From NCBI GenBank assembly GCA_013115135.1, contig JABANP010000194.1, positions 1 to 64,000 on the forward strand: 64,000 bases of DNA, read 5' to 3'. This document shows, one piece after another, positions 1-11,313 of the stretch (the stretch's first letter is position 1; each line of letters opens with the position of its first letter). The notes beneath the pieces are model-generated. The model had not been told where the DNA came from and ran no database searches. It saw nothing but the letters and a program-made list of their open reading frames with translations. The position numbers were made by a program, and so were the translations under genes. Origin of the DNA: Perkinsus olseni. Lineage: Eukaryota; Perkinsozoa; Perkinsida; Perkinsidae.

Positions 1-1567
1 TCGGCAGCGTGATTACGTAGCCCTTCTTCAGAATCGCCGGGATCCGGCGGTGACGAAAGAAAGAGGAGAAGAGGGAACAGAAGAAAGAAGGTTCCCGTTC
101 AATCGTCATTTTGACCGCAGCAATAGGAACCGCATCCTCTCCAGGGCAGGATTTGGTGCGAACATCACGAAGCAAGTCAAGTAGCTCGCGAAGCTCCACA
201 GGGGGACTAGTAGAGATTTGGCTCCGGAAGTAGCTTAGGCGATCATGAAGGGAGGCGCGGGCAGTAGCTTGCTCCGGAAGATCGTCTTCCTCGTCCGGAA
301 AGAGGGCCTCAGCGACGTAGGTAGCAGAGTGGTACGTGTGGGTGTAGCCGGCATTTGCATCTCGCCATCTTTTGTGGAAGGCGAAGGCATCCTGGGGATC
401 CGTTATCTTGGAGATGACCTTCCTGGCATGGGAGTCAATAGTTTGCCGTCTTAGGCGCTTCAGGTCGCGGCACGCCGCACGCAGCTCGGCACGAACTAAC
501 GATGAGCCATTAGTCCGTTTGACCCTGCGCCTCAACCACTTCACTCTGTCGTCGAGAGATGCAAGCTCCCTAGTCCACCAGGCTGGCTTTCCCGCGGGTA
601 TCCTCGGCGGCCGTCGACAAGCTTCCACCAACTTCTTCAGCTTGCCAGACACCGTTTCTGTCACTGACTCGACTTGATCCCAGTGAAGAGCCGAGAAATC
701 TATCTCCCTGATGTCCGAAAAATATCCACTAACCTCTTCTGCAAACCGGTCAGCATCAAAGAAGCCCTTGTTGTGCCAGGGAGGCACTACTGGTGCCGAT
801 GGGATCGCAGACAGGACCAATAGAATGGCGGCATGATCAGATATCATCGATAAGGGATGATCCCAGTTAACACGCCAGTGGATGAGCCGACGAGTGAGAG
901 CTTCTGAGCAGAAAGTGACATCAATGTGGGAGGTTATTGCCGCATTGTTGAGGGTGGTTCGGTGGCTTCTGAAGGTCGGAGGCGAGTCCGGATCGTTAAG
1001 AAGGTGCAGATCTAGGCCAGTGGCCCATTCCTCCAGGACATAACCGCGTCTACGCTGGTAGGAGCCACCGTCAGGTGGAGAACCCCAAGCGTTGTTCCAT
1101 GCGTTGCTGTCACAGCATAGGAGGACGCGCCTACCACGAACATGCTGAGATACGCCGTCAAGACATTGCTCCATGGTGATGCGACCATCCGAGGGGCAGT
1201 AGCCCGATAGTATGCGCGTAGTGGTCTCAGCTTTTCCACCGCACGCTATATCGACACCCGACCAGTCACTGAGATTGCTCATCCCCTCGATGGCCGTGTA
1301 GCTGATGTGTTTACGCAGGAGAATGGCGCTGCGAGACGGTGATTTGCCCACTACGAGGGCCCAATCCTGAGTAGCTGACTCTGATAGTAGTCTTCGGCAC
1401 GAGTGAGCCCGCGGAGGTTCTTGGATAGCTATGACGTCTACATCCATGCAGGCTAGAGCTTGCTGAAAGACAGCTGAGCTCTTGCCCATGTTAATTTGAA
1501 TGATACTAATGTTACAGGGATCACCCGAAGTGCCCTTGGTTAATACAATCGGGCAAGTGATCCTAAG
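1..1567 (-). CDS. LINE ORF2: AP-endonuclease domain and linker, partial (C-terminus outside window)
   Basis: An uninterrupted minus-strand frame opens after a TGA at 1568-1570 and runs off base 1; the first clear ATG is at 1489. The apurinic-type endonuclease of LINEs is recognised by its ordered catalytic motifs: QINMGKSS (Asn), DVIAIQEP (Glu), LLCCDSNAWNNAWG (Asp/Asn pair), SHIDVTF and finally ISDHAAILL (the SDH motif). The domain is followed by a Trp/Arg-rich linker (AWWTRELASLDDR...) that normally leads into the reverse transcriptase. The product would nick target DNA to prime reverse transcription. All catalytic motifs and the frame are intact over about 520 codons, so this copy is not old. 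The frame overlaps the ORF1 stop, so translation may depend on reinitiation or frameshifting. Confidence 0.88.
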
Positions 1568-1734
1568 TCACGCCTCACCAGGTTGCGAACGACAGGGCAC
1601 AAACGGTGATCCGTGGCGTGATGACTGCCGTCACAGTTGACACAACAAGGGGGCCCACCAGGGCATGCCCTACCCTCGTGACCCTTTCGCCCGCATTTAT
1701 AGCACGCTGGGGTAATTATAGCACGCTGGGGTAA
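1540..1734 (-). CDS. LINE ORF1 C-terminal fragment with CCHC zinc knuckles
   Basis: The frame ends at TAA 1540-1542 and reads a canonical gag-like zinc knuckle, CYKCGRKGHEGRAC (CX2CX4HX4C), followed at once by a second Cys/His cluster, CCVNCDGSHHATDHRLC. Such knuckles bind the element's RNA in ORF1 proteins. Upstream (towards 1734) only the duplicated 19-base junction is left, so the N-terminal part of ORF1 is lost. The stop lies 27 bases inside the ORF2 frame. Confidence 0.75.
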   Translation of the reverse strand, partial: LPQRAIITPACYKCGRKGHEGRACPGGPPCCVNCDGSHHATDHRLCPVVRNLVRRDLGSLARLY

Positions 1735-1781
1735 TTATACATCCAACAAAACCACTTCAAATTAAAGCTACTGATTCACGT

Positions 1782-1860
1782 ATATCATCTAGGATTTGAA
1801 CCCGAGTCTTCCGGCTCACGACCGAGTACCTCAACCACTTGACCAACGTTCCGATGATAT
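1782..1860 (-). tRNA. tRNA-like sequence, probably degenerate
   Basis: On the minus strand the ends ATATCAT and ATGATAT form a perfect 7-bp acceptor-like stem. Inside are an A-box-like TTGGTCAAGTGG, a stem-loop with loop TCGTGAG (nominal anticodon GTG, His) and a B box GGTTCAAATCC. Against a working tRNA: base 33 would be C instead of the nearly universal U, the T stem has a mismatch, and the body (79 nt) is long for class I without a clear variable arm. It lies about 40 bases upstream of the truncated end of the LINE. It may be a tRNA relic or a tRNA-derived SINE head. Confidence 0.4.
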
Positions 1861-2851
1861 TGAACGTACCGTTGCAATGGGGTCGTGTCAATAAATTCGT
1901 AGGCGCGCGCCTGCGGCGCGCGCTTGTGTCTTCACCATTATCAGGGTTCGCGGGTAATTTTTTCCGATTCACCATTTTCAGGATTCACCATTTTCATGGA
2001 CAACCGTCGCGCTCGCCCTGGGCGCCTGTCGCTGGCGAGCCGTGCACGGGCCGCTCAAACGCCCAACGCTCGACATCCGGTGATCCACGCCTCCATTGCC
2101 GTGATTCAGAGTTACGTAGGCTTTGGGCTTCTGCCCCGGTAATCGTTTTCGCAGCTGTGCGGTATAAGTTGTGCATAGAACATCTCCGTTGAGCACTCCT
2201 AGAAGTTCACGGACAACTCCGTTGAAGTCCTCTTTACCGGGCCAGAACGGTAGTGTCGATAATTGGGCAGTTTTATCTTAGCTACAATATTTTGAGTTTG
2301 AGTTGACGTGCACGGTGCGCCCTTATACTTCACAAAGGTTCTCTATCACCTATCTGTGAATCAGATCTGTTCAACCTCTCATTCGATTGAGAAAGTTTGT
2401 GTATACCTTGAAACCGGGAGTTTGAAGCTCCCCAACTCGCTGTTCGATCGACAACTGCTTGTCATCGCCCCATCTAGAAATAGCAGTACCCGCCTGTCTA
2501 GTCGTCTTTTCGTCGCATGGGTTCGCATCTCGAACGCGCGGAGGGTATTCGTTATAGGGTACAGTCACGTGCTACTACTATAGTCTATATTGCATTCTTG
2601 CAATGCCTGTGAACTCTCCTGCTACTGCTAGCAAGCTGACCGGTGAAATCGCCGCACCTGAGAATCAGAAGGTAGTGAAGGGAATAGAATACAAGTCTTG
2701 CAACAGTCCATAATTTTCGCCGTCCTGGCACACATACCGGAGTTAGGTCATCGCAGATGGTGTCGGCTTCGATGATGGGAGTTCTCCCCGAGCGGATCCC
2801 GGATGTGCCCCGATCGTATGCCTCGAGGTGCTCGAGAATGAGGTAGGGTAC
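1861..2851. other. intergenic stretch, nothing recognised
   Basis: Both strands hold only short, mutually inconsistent reading frames without family similarity. A small GC-rich palindromic patch lies near 1901-1923 (GGCGCGCGCCTGCGGCGCGC). The region presumably contains the promoter and 5' leader of the CDO-CSAD gene. Confidence 0.5.
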
Positions 2852-5800
2852 CATGTTGACGCTACTTGTCACTTCTCGTGGGACAGAGCAGCTCGGCGCA
2901 CTGGCTGATAACGAGTTCTTGGTTTTCGCTGCATTGACGCTGCCTTCGCGTTATTCAGCTGACGCGCGTGCTGCATAATCGAGCTGACTCGAGCCGTCTT
3001 GAGAAGGCTAAAAGGGTTCTGGAAAGGTATAAGGGCAATGACTGGGTAGAGATTAGTCCACGAGAATGGCGTCCGTCATGTGGTCACGCGTGGCAGATCA
3101 TTCATCAATCCTGTCCGAGCCAGCACGGTTTCCATGTTTGCGGGTATTCTAGGGTTAAAGTCAGGCACAGAACGGATCTATTTCAGTTACTGGTAGTTCC
3201 CTGTGGCGGGATGTCGTGGAACATACCGTAATTTTCGTTACTCAGGTGCTCACTTGGTCGCCAAGATCAAGGAGCCCGATTCATAATCATCCATGCGAGA
3301 GGTGCTTTCTAATGCCGCTGCAGGTGATAACACGGTAGGATGCTTTAACCGTGCACCCTTTATTCTAGGGTGATCTCCACGAGGAACGGTATGAAGTTGA
3401 GGAGGAGGGACCAACGGGTTCGAGTCATAAACTTATTGAGAGGACCCCAATACCTATAAGGTTCGTAGCAGCTTCCACTCTCTGCAAAAATCTGTTTTCG
3501 CTCCGCTAGGACGGCTGCATGGATCGATAACAGTTTGGGTTGGCACGCGATTGAGAACTCAGGCGACGGGTTGGGCGTATCGTTGCACTGCTATGTAGTA
3601 GCGTCTCGCTGTTTCATCTCGGAGTTGCTCGGGGTTGTACTTAGATCCCGGCATACAGTCAATGTAAAATCATCGACACCATGTCGAAGGAAATACGCAG
3701 CGTTGCTTGCCTGCCCAAGGATGTCTGTGTACAGCCCCTTCATGAAGCGGTCATGGAGAGGACTCGGAAGTGGAAAAACTGTTTTGCTGCCTTTTTGCAG
3801 GGCTGGTCGGGTTAGGTACATTGCCGCCCAGGAGGACTGCTGTTCTGATGACAATCCCCCAATACCGGTGGTCTCGGTAGGTCTCAAGTCTTGGATTGGC
3901 CACTGCGATGGGTGGTGAGGTCAGGCTCGAGGGAAGCAAGACATCGAGTCGGCGTTCGCCTCAGCGTCATGTCCGATCGCATTTGAGGAGGAGTGCCCGC
4001 CGATGGACGACGACTGCCTCAAAAGGGCAGTTGATTTCACTTGCGATCTTTCTGTGGGATGCAATCGTTGCTGCAGTACTGGGCAGAGGTTGTCGTCCTA
4101 CAGGTTAACACGGGTCATCTATTCTTCTTCAATCAACTCTTCGCTCGAGCGGATCCCTTGGCGGTTGCAGCGGAGGGCCTTACTGCAGCGCTCAATGTTA
4201 ATATGTAATATCGGCTCGGGGAAGGCCTAGGGTAAATCTCCGTGGCTATCAGGTATACTTTCGAGATGGCGCCTGTTATGTTACTCATGGAGCATAGGTT
4301 ACTCCAGCATATGGCATCCTTTCCTTGGATGGTACGAGCATAAGGTCGGGGATACTGGACGATCCACCCCCACACTGGAAGGTGTGCCGCCAATTGTGCT
4401 AGCCGTAGCTGACTGAGGTCTTGGTGCTGTTTTCGGCAGATGATGCTTTGACGCTGACGAGATTGGCCTCTGGCTTGAGCGATAGGGCCACTGAACAGGT
4501 AGATTGGTGAGGCTGACGGAAATGTGAATTTCGCATGCCCTCTTCAGTTCGACGGAATGCTTCTCCCTGGTGCCTCTCATTGCAACATAACCGCACTGCA
4601 TGTAGCCAGGCAGCAACTATTCCCTGATACCATCGAGGAAGGCCTCATTGGGACCTCGGCAAAGGCTGGAGGTAAAGAGATGGGTGGGGGCACCACCCAT
4701 GAGAGTGTAGTGAGCTGGCCTCCGTTAGGTGCTCCCAGGGGCAGGCTGATGGTATTCACTTCGGCCAACTCCCACTGCTCGATGGAGAGAGGATGCATGA
4801 TGCTAGGTGGGGAGCATGCTTTCTCATGAGCCTTACGTTCTATGCCGGGCCGTACTGGAACGTTGATAGACTCCCCTGAGAGCCCATCGCCTTGATGCTG
4901 TTAATCGACTGAATCGATCCATGATTATCAACTTTGGCAGTGATCCGTCACCAACATGCTCACATCTTGGGGGTACGCTCGCCTCTGAGCAGGTCTGGGC
5001 AGGAAGAGCCTTGTCTTCGTCAAGTGTGATCCTGAGACCTGCCAGATGATCCCCGAGGAGCTCGAGAAAGCGATCAAGGCCGAGGTACAGGAAGAGACCC
5101 GAGCTTCGCTCCGCTGTGATTTTGGCCTGCAGATTCTGAACGGGAATACCCCATTCTTCGTTAATGCCACTGCTGGCAGCACAGTCGCGGGAGCCTTTGA
5201 CGACTGCAATGCTCTGGCTGAGATTGCCAAGAGGTAATGAGATCACTCATGCTAAGATGATCGGATAGGGTTCGGGTCTGAAAACCGAAGTCTTGCTCGA
5301 TCCAGCCCGATTCTGTTCGGTGACTGGTCTCGGTCTTGTCTGTGCCTTCGGCTCATTGTGGCATTCAGACTAACTGGGTAATGCAACACAAAGTTCATAG
5401 TGGGCTTGCTTTTCATCGGCATCAAGTCTTTTACTGGAGCCGGCGACGGCGTTGAACTCTAAACTGACGCACACACTGATCTCTGAACGTTCCCTTGTGT
5501 CAGGTACCGATGCTGGCTGCATGTTGATGGCGCCCTCGGGGCCTCCTTCCTACTTGCCAGGGGCGAGGATCCATATGATAGCCTCACACGTAAGGGGGTA
5601 TCGCTGTCGTAGCGTAGGGGTGTGAGGGTGGGATGGTATCAGGTGGTATGGAGAAGGCTGATTCTATCTCGTGGAATCTACATAAGCTCTTGGGAGTTCC
5701 TCTGCAATGCAGTGCCTTGCTCTGTCGACATCCCGGATGTCTGAAGGCTGCGCATGAGGAGCAGCACGGCTCGGAGGTGAGGCGGCGGAGCGAAGCGAGT

Positions 5801-7067
5801 ACGATTTACCAATTTGGTGGATATCTCTCTGCGAATCCCTCGGATAGGAGCGAGTGGTGATCTTGGATCAGCGACCCAGGTTCAATTCCATGCTCAGGCA
5901 TTCCCATGTTTGAGTCCGCTAGACACAGTGTACTGCTCATCGATGTCGGGACGTAAGGCTGATGCTTTCAAGGCGTGGATACTGTGGAAGAAGATGGGCG
6001 ACTGTGGCATGGCCAACAGGGTTAGGCTCGTGTAGGTTGCCATGTCTTTGCATGCTCTTCATACCACTCCTTCCGCTATTCGTAGGTATACGCATACGCA
6101 GGAGTTCGCGGCCATGTTGAGAAGCTTCCCTGTGCGGAAGCAGTTCGACGAGGCACAGCAACTGTATGAGGACCCGATCGTCGAGAAGGTGCGAGAGGCT
6201 GCTGCCATCCCGTAGGGGCCGGCATGGCAATTCACTCAGGGACCGAGCGATGTGGAAGGGGCGAACGACAATGCCTTCCATCTGGCATTTGAGCCAACCT
6301 CAGCATGTGAGAGCTCGAAGTGATGTTGGTGCTTCGAAGGCGAGGTTATTGAGGTACATGCTTCTGGTGGGTGCCGTATGACCTGAGGGAGAGGTTCATG
6401 AAGGAGGGGCCCCATGCGCTGTCTAAAGAGCTCTTCACTGTCGCTTGCCGTATGCGATCGGCTTTGCTGTCTGAAGGTGAGTCTGGCGAGGGGAAACGTG
6501 GGAGCCCACCGAGGGAGATCGAGGGGACTGCCGTATGGTGTCACCATCCTGTGGCCTCCTCGAGTACTCTGCATGGACACGCCAACCTATTGGAAACGCG
6601 CTTGTTAATGCCAATGGCGCCTTAGGGTCTCTTATGATATCCTTCTACTCGACTGATGAGAAGCCTGCATTCTGGCGTATACCCAATATCAATCCGGAGA
6701 TCTCTCACGAGCACATGTGGGCCATCCTCAAGATCGTCAACAGGTAGGGTTCACATGCTCATCGGTGATAGTGGGAGGTGGCAGCCCTAGCCTCCTCAGA
6801 GTGGGTCATTTCTGTTTCCCGCCTGGCACTAGAAAGTGGGAGAAGGACCTTTGCCGGCCGGGAGAATGCGCAGTGGTGAGCTCTCCTGCGCTGGACTTGG
6901 CTTGCCTAGAAGTTGCCGGTTCTCAGCGCTCCCGCTTGTCCTCCCCGGCACTGAATCCGGGCAGCTGGTCAGTGCCGCCAGAATTTGATGAGCTTAAGAA
7001 GACCCGTTCGGCTGCCCAGTTGCTGGGTGGCATTAGAGGGAACTGGCGAGTTCATATGATACCTTAG
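2852..7067 (+). CDS. bifunctional cysteine dioxygenase / cysteine sulfinic acid decarboxylase fusion
   Basis: About a dozen exons join in frame to give a cupin cysteine dioxygenase followed by a PLP-dependent group II decarboxylase. The CDO half (2852 to about 3720) starts MLTLLVTSRG and has the metal ligands in SPIHNHPCERC (His-x-His, with the Cys that cross-links to Tyr in mammalian CDO), the third His in SLGWHAIEN and the partner Tyr in SLHCY. After a linker of some 60 residues (exons at about 3692-3950) the CSAD/GAD half follows: NTGHLFFFNQL, FEMAPVMLLMEH, PFFVNATAGSTV, LHVDGALGASFL and the PLP-lysine motif SWNLHK near 5670, ending GSLMISFYSTDEK. Together the two halves would convert cysteine to cysteine sulfinate and then to hypotaurine. 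Introns are phase-consistent across the linker, so the fusion is not an artefact of adjacency. The frame reaches TAG at 6745, but a 56-base GT-AG intron there would continue it to 7067 (about 100 extra residues); either end is possible. Confidence 0.85.
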
Positions 7068-7408
7068 TTATCATCTGCCTGTTTCATCGCATTTTCACAC
7101 ACTATTCGTGGCCTGCCGAGTTGGCGCCCCACTTGTATTGCTTGTGACGCTGGACTTTTTGAAGTGAGGAGGATTATTGTTATTCTATGAAGCAGCATGT
7201 CATCATCGAAGTCTACTATGAGGCAGTATATGCCTAATGATTGAATACCGACATCGGTCTTGGTACCCTAATGACATCGGCTGCCAAGCTCTTACGACCG
7301 TTACTGTTGTGTTGAGTGCAATCATCATCAACGGCAGTAGATCTCCGGGCTTTGGTTATGGGGGTAAGCTGCTGGCTTGCTAGTTTTGCCTTTTTATTGC
7401 CAAATACC
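7068..7408. other. intergenic, presumed ubiquilin 5' region
   Basis: No gene is seen. The stretch separates the CDO-CSAD stop from the ubiquilin start; no TATA box or repeat stands out. Confidence 0.4.
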
Positions 7409-10191
7409 ATGAGCGTTGTTAATATTACTATCAAGAAAGTGGACGGCTCTACAGTGGAAGTTTCGATCGACAACTCCGCCACGGTAGAGGAGCTGAAGAA
7501 GGTACGTTTGCTTGGGACAGGGTCGATTCGATCGGTGTTCATGCCGCTGCGCTCTGAGTGAATCGAGACTGCGAATCCGGCCTGGGTAGGAGTTTCTAGG
7601 CCTATGCCTCTGCTCTTGCAATTATCTCTGGGCGGCGGGATATGAACGCTCTTTCTCGAGGGGGTGTTTCAGCGTGATGGGTCATCATGAATTCAGGTAG
7701 TCCAAGAAAGAACCCAAATACCCAAGGAAACACAGAGGCTTATATTCCGCGGTCAAATATTAGCTGATGACAAGACACTCAAAGATGCAGGTGAGAATGC
7801 TACGGAGAGTTCAATCGCTAGCTGGAAGAGTTGTCACCATCAGGCTTGGAGGAGGATGGACAGACAGTACATTTGGTCCGCCACTTAGTGCCTCCAGCCC
7901 ATCCTAAGGCGCCTGCTCAGCAAACTGCTGCTGGGCAACAGCACCAACAGCCGACGTTAAGGCTGGGTGAGTAGTGTCGCCCTTTGCGGTGAGAGAAGAG
8001 TCGCTTCCGTAGGCGCGACTCCGGGATCGGCTCCTGCTGGGACGCAAAGTCCCTTCGGCATGCCCGGTATGGGACAGGCCGGAATGACTCCCGAAGCCTT
8101 ATCGGAGATGATGAACAACCCAGTGGTGGAAAGTATGATGTCCAATCCACAAATTATGAGGAGTAGTACCGTCATGGGAAGACAGTTGTCGGGGAAGCAC
8201 TTATCGTCCGTCCCTCTTGTAGGTCTCATCGAGATGAACCCGCAAATGCAGCAACTGATGCAACAGAATCCAGAGTTAAGAACTCTGATAGAGGATCCGG
8301 AGGTAGGGAGTATCTTCGAGGTTACCAGGGAAGATACGGTCGAGGTCGACGTGATGCTTGATCGTTTAGTTTTTACGCCAAACCATGCAAGCTGCCCGCA
8401 ATCCGAGTATGATGCAGGAAATGATGCGAAACAACGACCGGCAAATGGCCAACTTGGACAGCATACCAGGTGATGTTGTGGGGCTTTTATCCTCGGTGGG
8501 CTCGATGATATCACGGTCTAGTACCGGTACCGTGTCGCTTGGCCGCAGTTGAAGATGCATTTCGCGTGGGCACAGGGTACGGCCATGTTCTTTCGAATTT
8601 GGCCCGGGTCACTTAACCTGAGTGTCACTGGCCTGTAACGGCATGCCTGGGGTTGGCGATCAACTTGGCTCGTCCATAATGCCTACTGATTGCTGATGCT
8701 CTCAGGTGGGTACGCAGCTCTATCGAGGATGTACCGGGACGTGCAGGAGCCCATGTGGAATGCCGCATCGGGAGGTAAGACATCACTTCCTACTATTGTC
8801 TACTGGGTTTCCCTCAGCTGATGCGCACGGTGGTACCTCGTCGGCGTCACAGTTGATGCAGGCTATGCAGCAGGATAGGGAGACCGGCCCTAACAATAGG
8901 CCCCTCGGCAACCCATGGGGGACGGCGACCGGTGCACCACCGTCTACGGCAACAAGCGCTCCTGCTGCTAGCACTGGTAGTACTCGGGGTGCGTCTCATT
9001 CTCTGAAATGATTGATAGCCGCGTCGAGCTAGATTGGAGTGAATTGTGAAGTGTAGAACTACAGGAAGATATCTGTTGCTTGTAGATTGGGAATCACACT
9101 CGAGTCTAGGACTTGGGCTCCACCATTCATTCCATCATTGAGAACTGGGAGGGTCGAGTCTTTGGAATACCCTATATTGAGTATGCATCAATAGCGAGTG
9201 TGCTCTCCTCTAGGTACCCAAGGGCAGCAGCAGCCATCGACGGCGCACACCTCCGGCACTGCTCCTGCTGGAACTCCGCCGCCCATGGTGAATCCCTTCG
9301 CCTCGATGTTCGGGATGGCCCAGCCCTCGACGTCGGCTCCGACAGGGCCATCTCAGCAGCCCCCGGCCGCCGCGACCCCCAATCCCTTCTCATTCATGGC
9401 TACGCCCCAATCACAGGGCACGACACCCGCTGGTAGGCAAGATACCGAAGCGAGATGGATATGGTCGGTTTGTATGAAGGTGCAGCTCCTTCCGGCGCTG
9501 CAGCAGGAGGAACAGCGGCCCCTAGTGGGTCTACCGCCGGCCAGGAGCAGCATAGGAATCCCTTCGCCGAGTGGCTGTCGAATCCCGGTGTGCAGGATAT
9601 GATGGGACAAATGATGAGCCAGATGTTTACCTCCCAAACACAACAACAACAGCAACAGCAGCCACCATCAGGGGCGGCCTCCAATGTAGTACTCGATAAT
9701 TTGGGACATCGCTGAACCATCGCGTGGCTCCGACTGGGGAGTTGAGATATCACGGCTATTTGATGGTGTACCTTGAGTGCTAGTCGTGGTTGAGGGCTCC
9801 TGTTTGAGCAGGCTCCACGTACTCTTTTTTCAGTCTAATACGGCTGCCCCATCGGTGCCCTTCATGTTCCCTATGGGAATGAACCCTAGTACTACGACGC
9901 CTTTTAATCCCTTCCAGCCTAGCTCCTCAGCAGCGATGGGCCATCAGGCTTCGCCGGCCCAACCCGATCCAGCTGTGCAGTTTCGACCGCAACTGTCCGC
10001 CTTGGAGAGCATGGGGTTCACTAACAGACAGCAGAATCTGGACGCCCTCAGGAGAGGTGAGTCATAGCACTACTTGCCTGTTTCGATCCTTCTTTCCCTC
10101 AGCCAACGGTAACGTCAACAGGGCTCTCGATCTCCTCCTGGCTGAGCCTCAACCTTCATCCCCTCCGCAGCAGGACGGCGCCACCCAGTGA
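7409..10191 (+). CDS. ubiquilin / Dsk2-type proteasome shuttle factor
   Basis: The first exon (7409-7501) starts [19 protein letters not shown] and, with the second ([21 protein letters not shown]), forms an N-terminal ubiquitin-like domain. The middle exons carry STI1-type repeats ([38 protein letters not shown]) and [16 protein letters not shown], then low-complexity Pro/Thr/Gln stretches including a CAA/CAG run near 9648. The last two exons encode a UBA domain ([21 protein letters not shown] / [16 protein letters not shown]). Ubiquilins carry ubiquitinated clients, often membrane proteins, to the proteasome: the UBL binds the proteasome and the UBA binds ubiquitin. Domain order and content are complete for the family. 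All introns are short GT-AG. Confidence 0.9.
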
Positions 10192-10337
10192 GACCCCTAA
10201 GGCTGCAGAAGGCGCCTCAGGGTTCAATTTTCTGTATAATCTTTGTTTACCATCTCTGTGTGAAGCAGCTGTGGAGTTGAGTGTTCAAGCGACAATCGGT
10301 GAGCGTAGTTTTTCTCTGTGCGTTTTGTCTCCTGGAA

Positions 10338-11313
10338 ATGGCGACCCAAGTGTTGGCGGCCGGTTCGGACGGCAGCCAGGTGGACATTTCCCGATGGAAC
10401 GTGAGTCGCCGAATATGCGAAAATTACCGTTTTGTCGGTACTGTTGCTCGGAGAGTTGTAGCGACTGAGATTTGTATCGTGCACTTCCATCAGTGCCCGA
10501 TGGTGACTAGTGACTATCTTAGATTCTCTACCCCAACTACTTGAATGCTGCCAAGACGGTACCGGAAGGACGGAGGATAGCTAAGGCGAAGTGGGTCGCT
10601 CTGGAGGGCTCTCCTATGTCTGTCGCGGGAAGGGATCGGTGCTCAGGTGTGTTGAGAACCCGACTGTACTAGAGATGGGAGAAGCTTGTAGGCACCTGCA
10701 GATCCCGTGCGTGTTAGAGGTAATCTTGTCCGGTTGTTGGCCCGGGTTCGATCCCCGGTATAGGTATTTTTCTTTGGCTTGTTAGGATAAGTGTTACCCC
10801 AAGGAGATTGGTTGGTCCGGGGTCGGCTGAGAGTGAAGCTGACTGATGATGATGGCAAGCCGCTGAGGTCAGAGATTGCCGGAAGTAAGATTACAGTGCT
10901 CTCCAATGGAGAGTCTCCGTCCTGATGCCCTCATCTGGATGCCTCTATTATCGCCTTCAATCGGTTCTCCTGTCCGAACATAAACTTGAACGATAAGGGA
11001 CCGAGTACCCAGGTCGACTCGCGACACCCTGACCGACAGCGTCGAGGCGCTGAGTGGTGCTAAGCTGCCTGAAAGTCCCCTCGTTGTTTCACCGCATTCG
11101 GTGACGCGCGGTTATAGAGAGCCAGGTTTACAGAGTTCGTTCTCAGAACGGCAACTACTGGAGAAGATGGGTGAGGTCATCCCAACGTTGAAGTCACGAA
11201 CGCACCCGCCGAAGGAAGAGCACCACCACGGCAAGGAGGCCCCAGCGGCGTCGTCTAAGGCAACCACTGGCCATCCACATAAGAGCAATAAGAAGAAGAA
11301 CAAGAGGAAGTAA
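10338..11313 (+). CDS. SRP19: signal recognition particle 19 kDa protein
   Basis: Exons read MATQVLAAGSDGS..., then the SRP19 signature YPNYLNAAKTVPEGRRIAKAK, CVENPTVLEMGEACRHLQ, an RLRVKL-type strand, and LLEKMGEVIPTLKSRT, ending in a Lys-rich tail (KSNKKKNKRK). SRP19 binds SRP RNA helices 6 and 8 and lets SRP54 join the particle, so it acts in co-translational targeting to the ER. It starts only 146 bases after the ubiquilin stop on the same strand. The third intron (10720-10785) contains a tRNA B-box-like sequence, described separately. The join before the last exon (intron about 10920-11011) is inferred from frame. Confidence 0.9.
10720..10785 (+). other. SRP19 intron containing a tRNA T-arm-like segment
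   Basis: The intron begins GTAATCTTG and ends TTGTTAG. Bases 10741-10758 read CCCGGGTTCGATCCCCGG: a B box inside a perfect 4-bp T-stem-like pairing. No A box or acceptor stem is found, so it is not a working tRNA. Confidence 0.5.

Larger units (their letters stand above)
1..1738 (-). mobile_element. non-LTR retrotransposon (LINE), 5'-truncated, running off the left edge
   Basis: The minus strand carries the end of an ORF1 with zinc knuckles followed by a long ORF2 with an AP-type endonuclease, the usual order in non-LTR retrotransposons. The reverse transcriptase must lie beyond base 1. Homology stops abruptly at about 1709, within ORF1, where a perfect 19-base tandem duplication (1701-1719 and 1720-1738, AGCACGCTGGGGTAATTAT) marks the junction. 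That fits a 5'-truncated insertion. No poly-A or target-site duplication can be seen because the 3' end is outside the window. Confidence 0.85.

Noticed and set aside
7957..8514. 185-codon minus-strand frame over the ubiquilin gene
   Set aside because: The plus strand reads STI1 repeats here; the minus frame has no family similarity.
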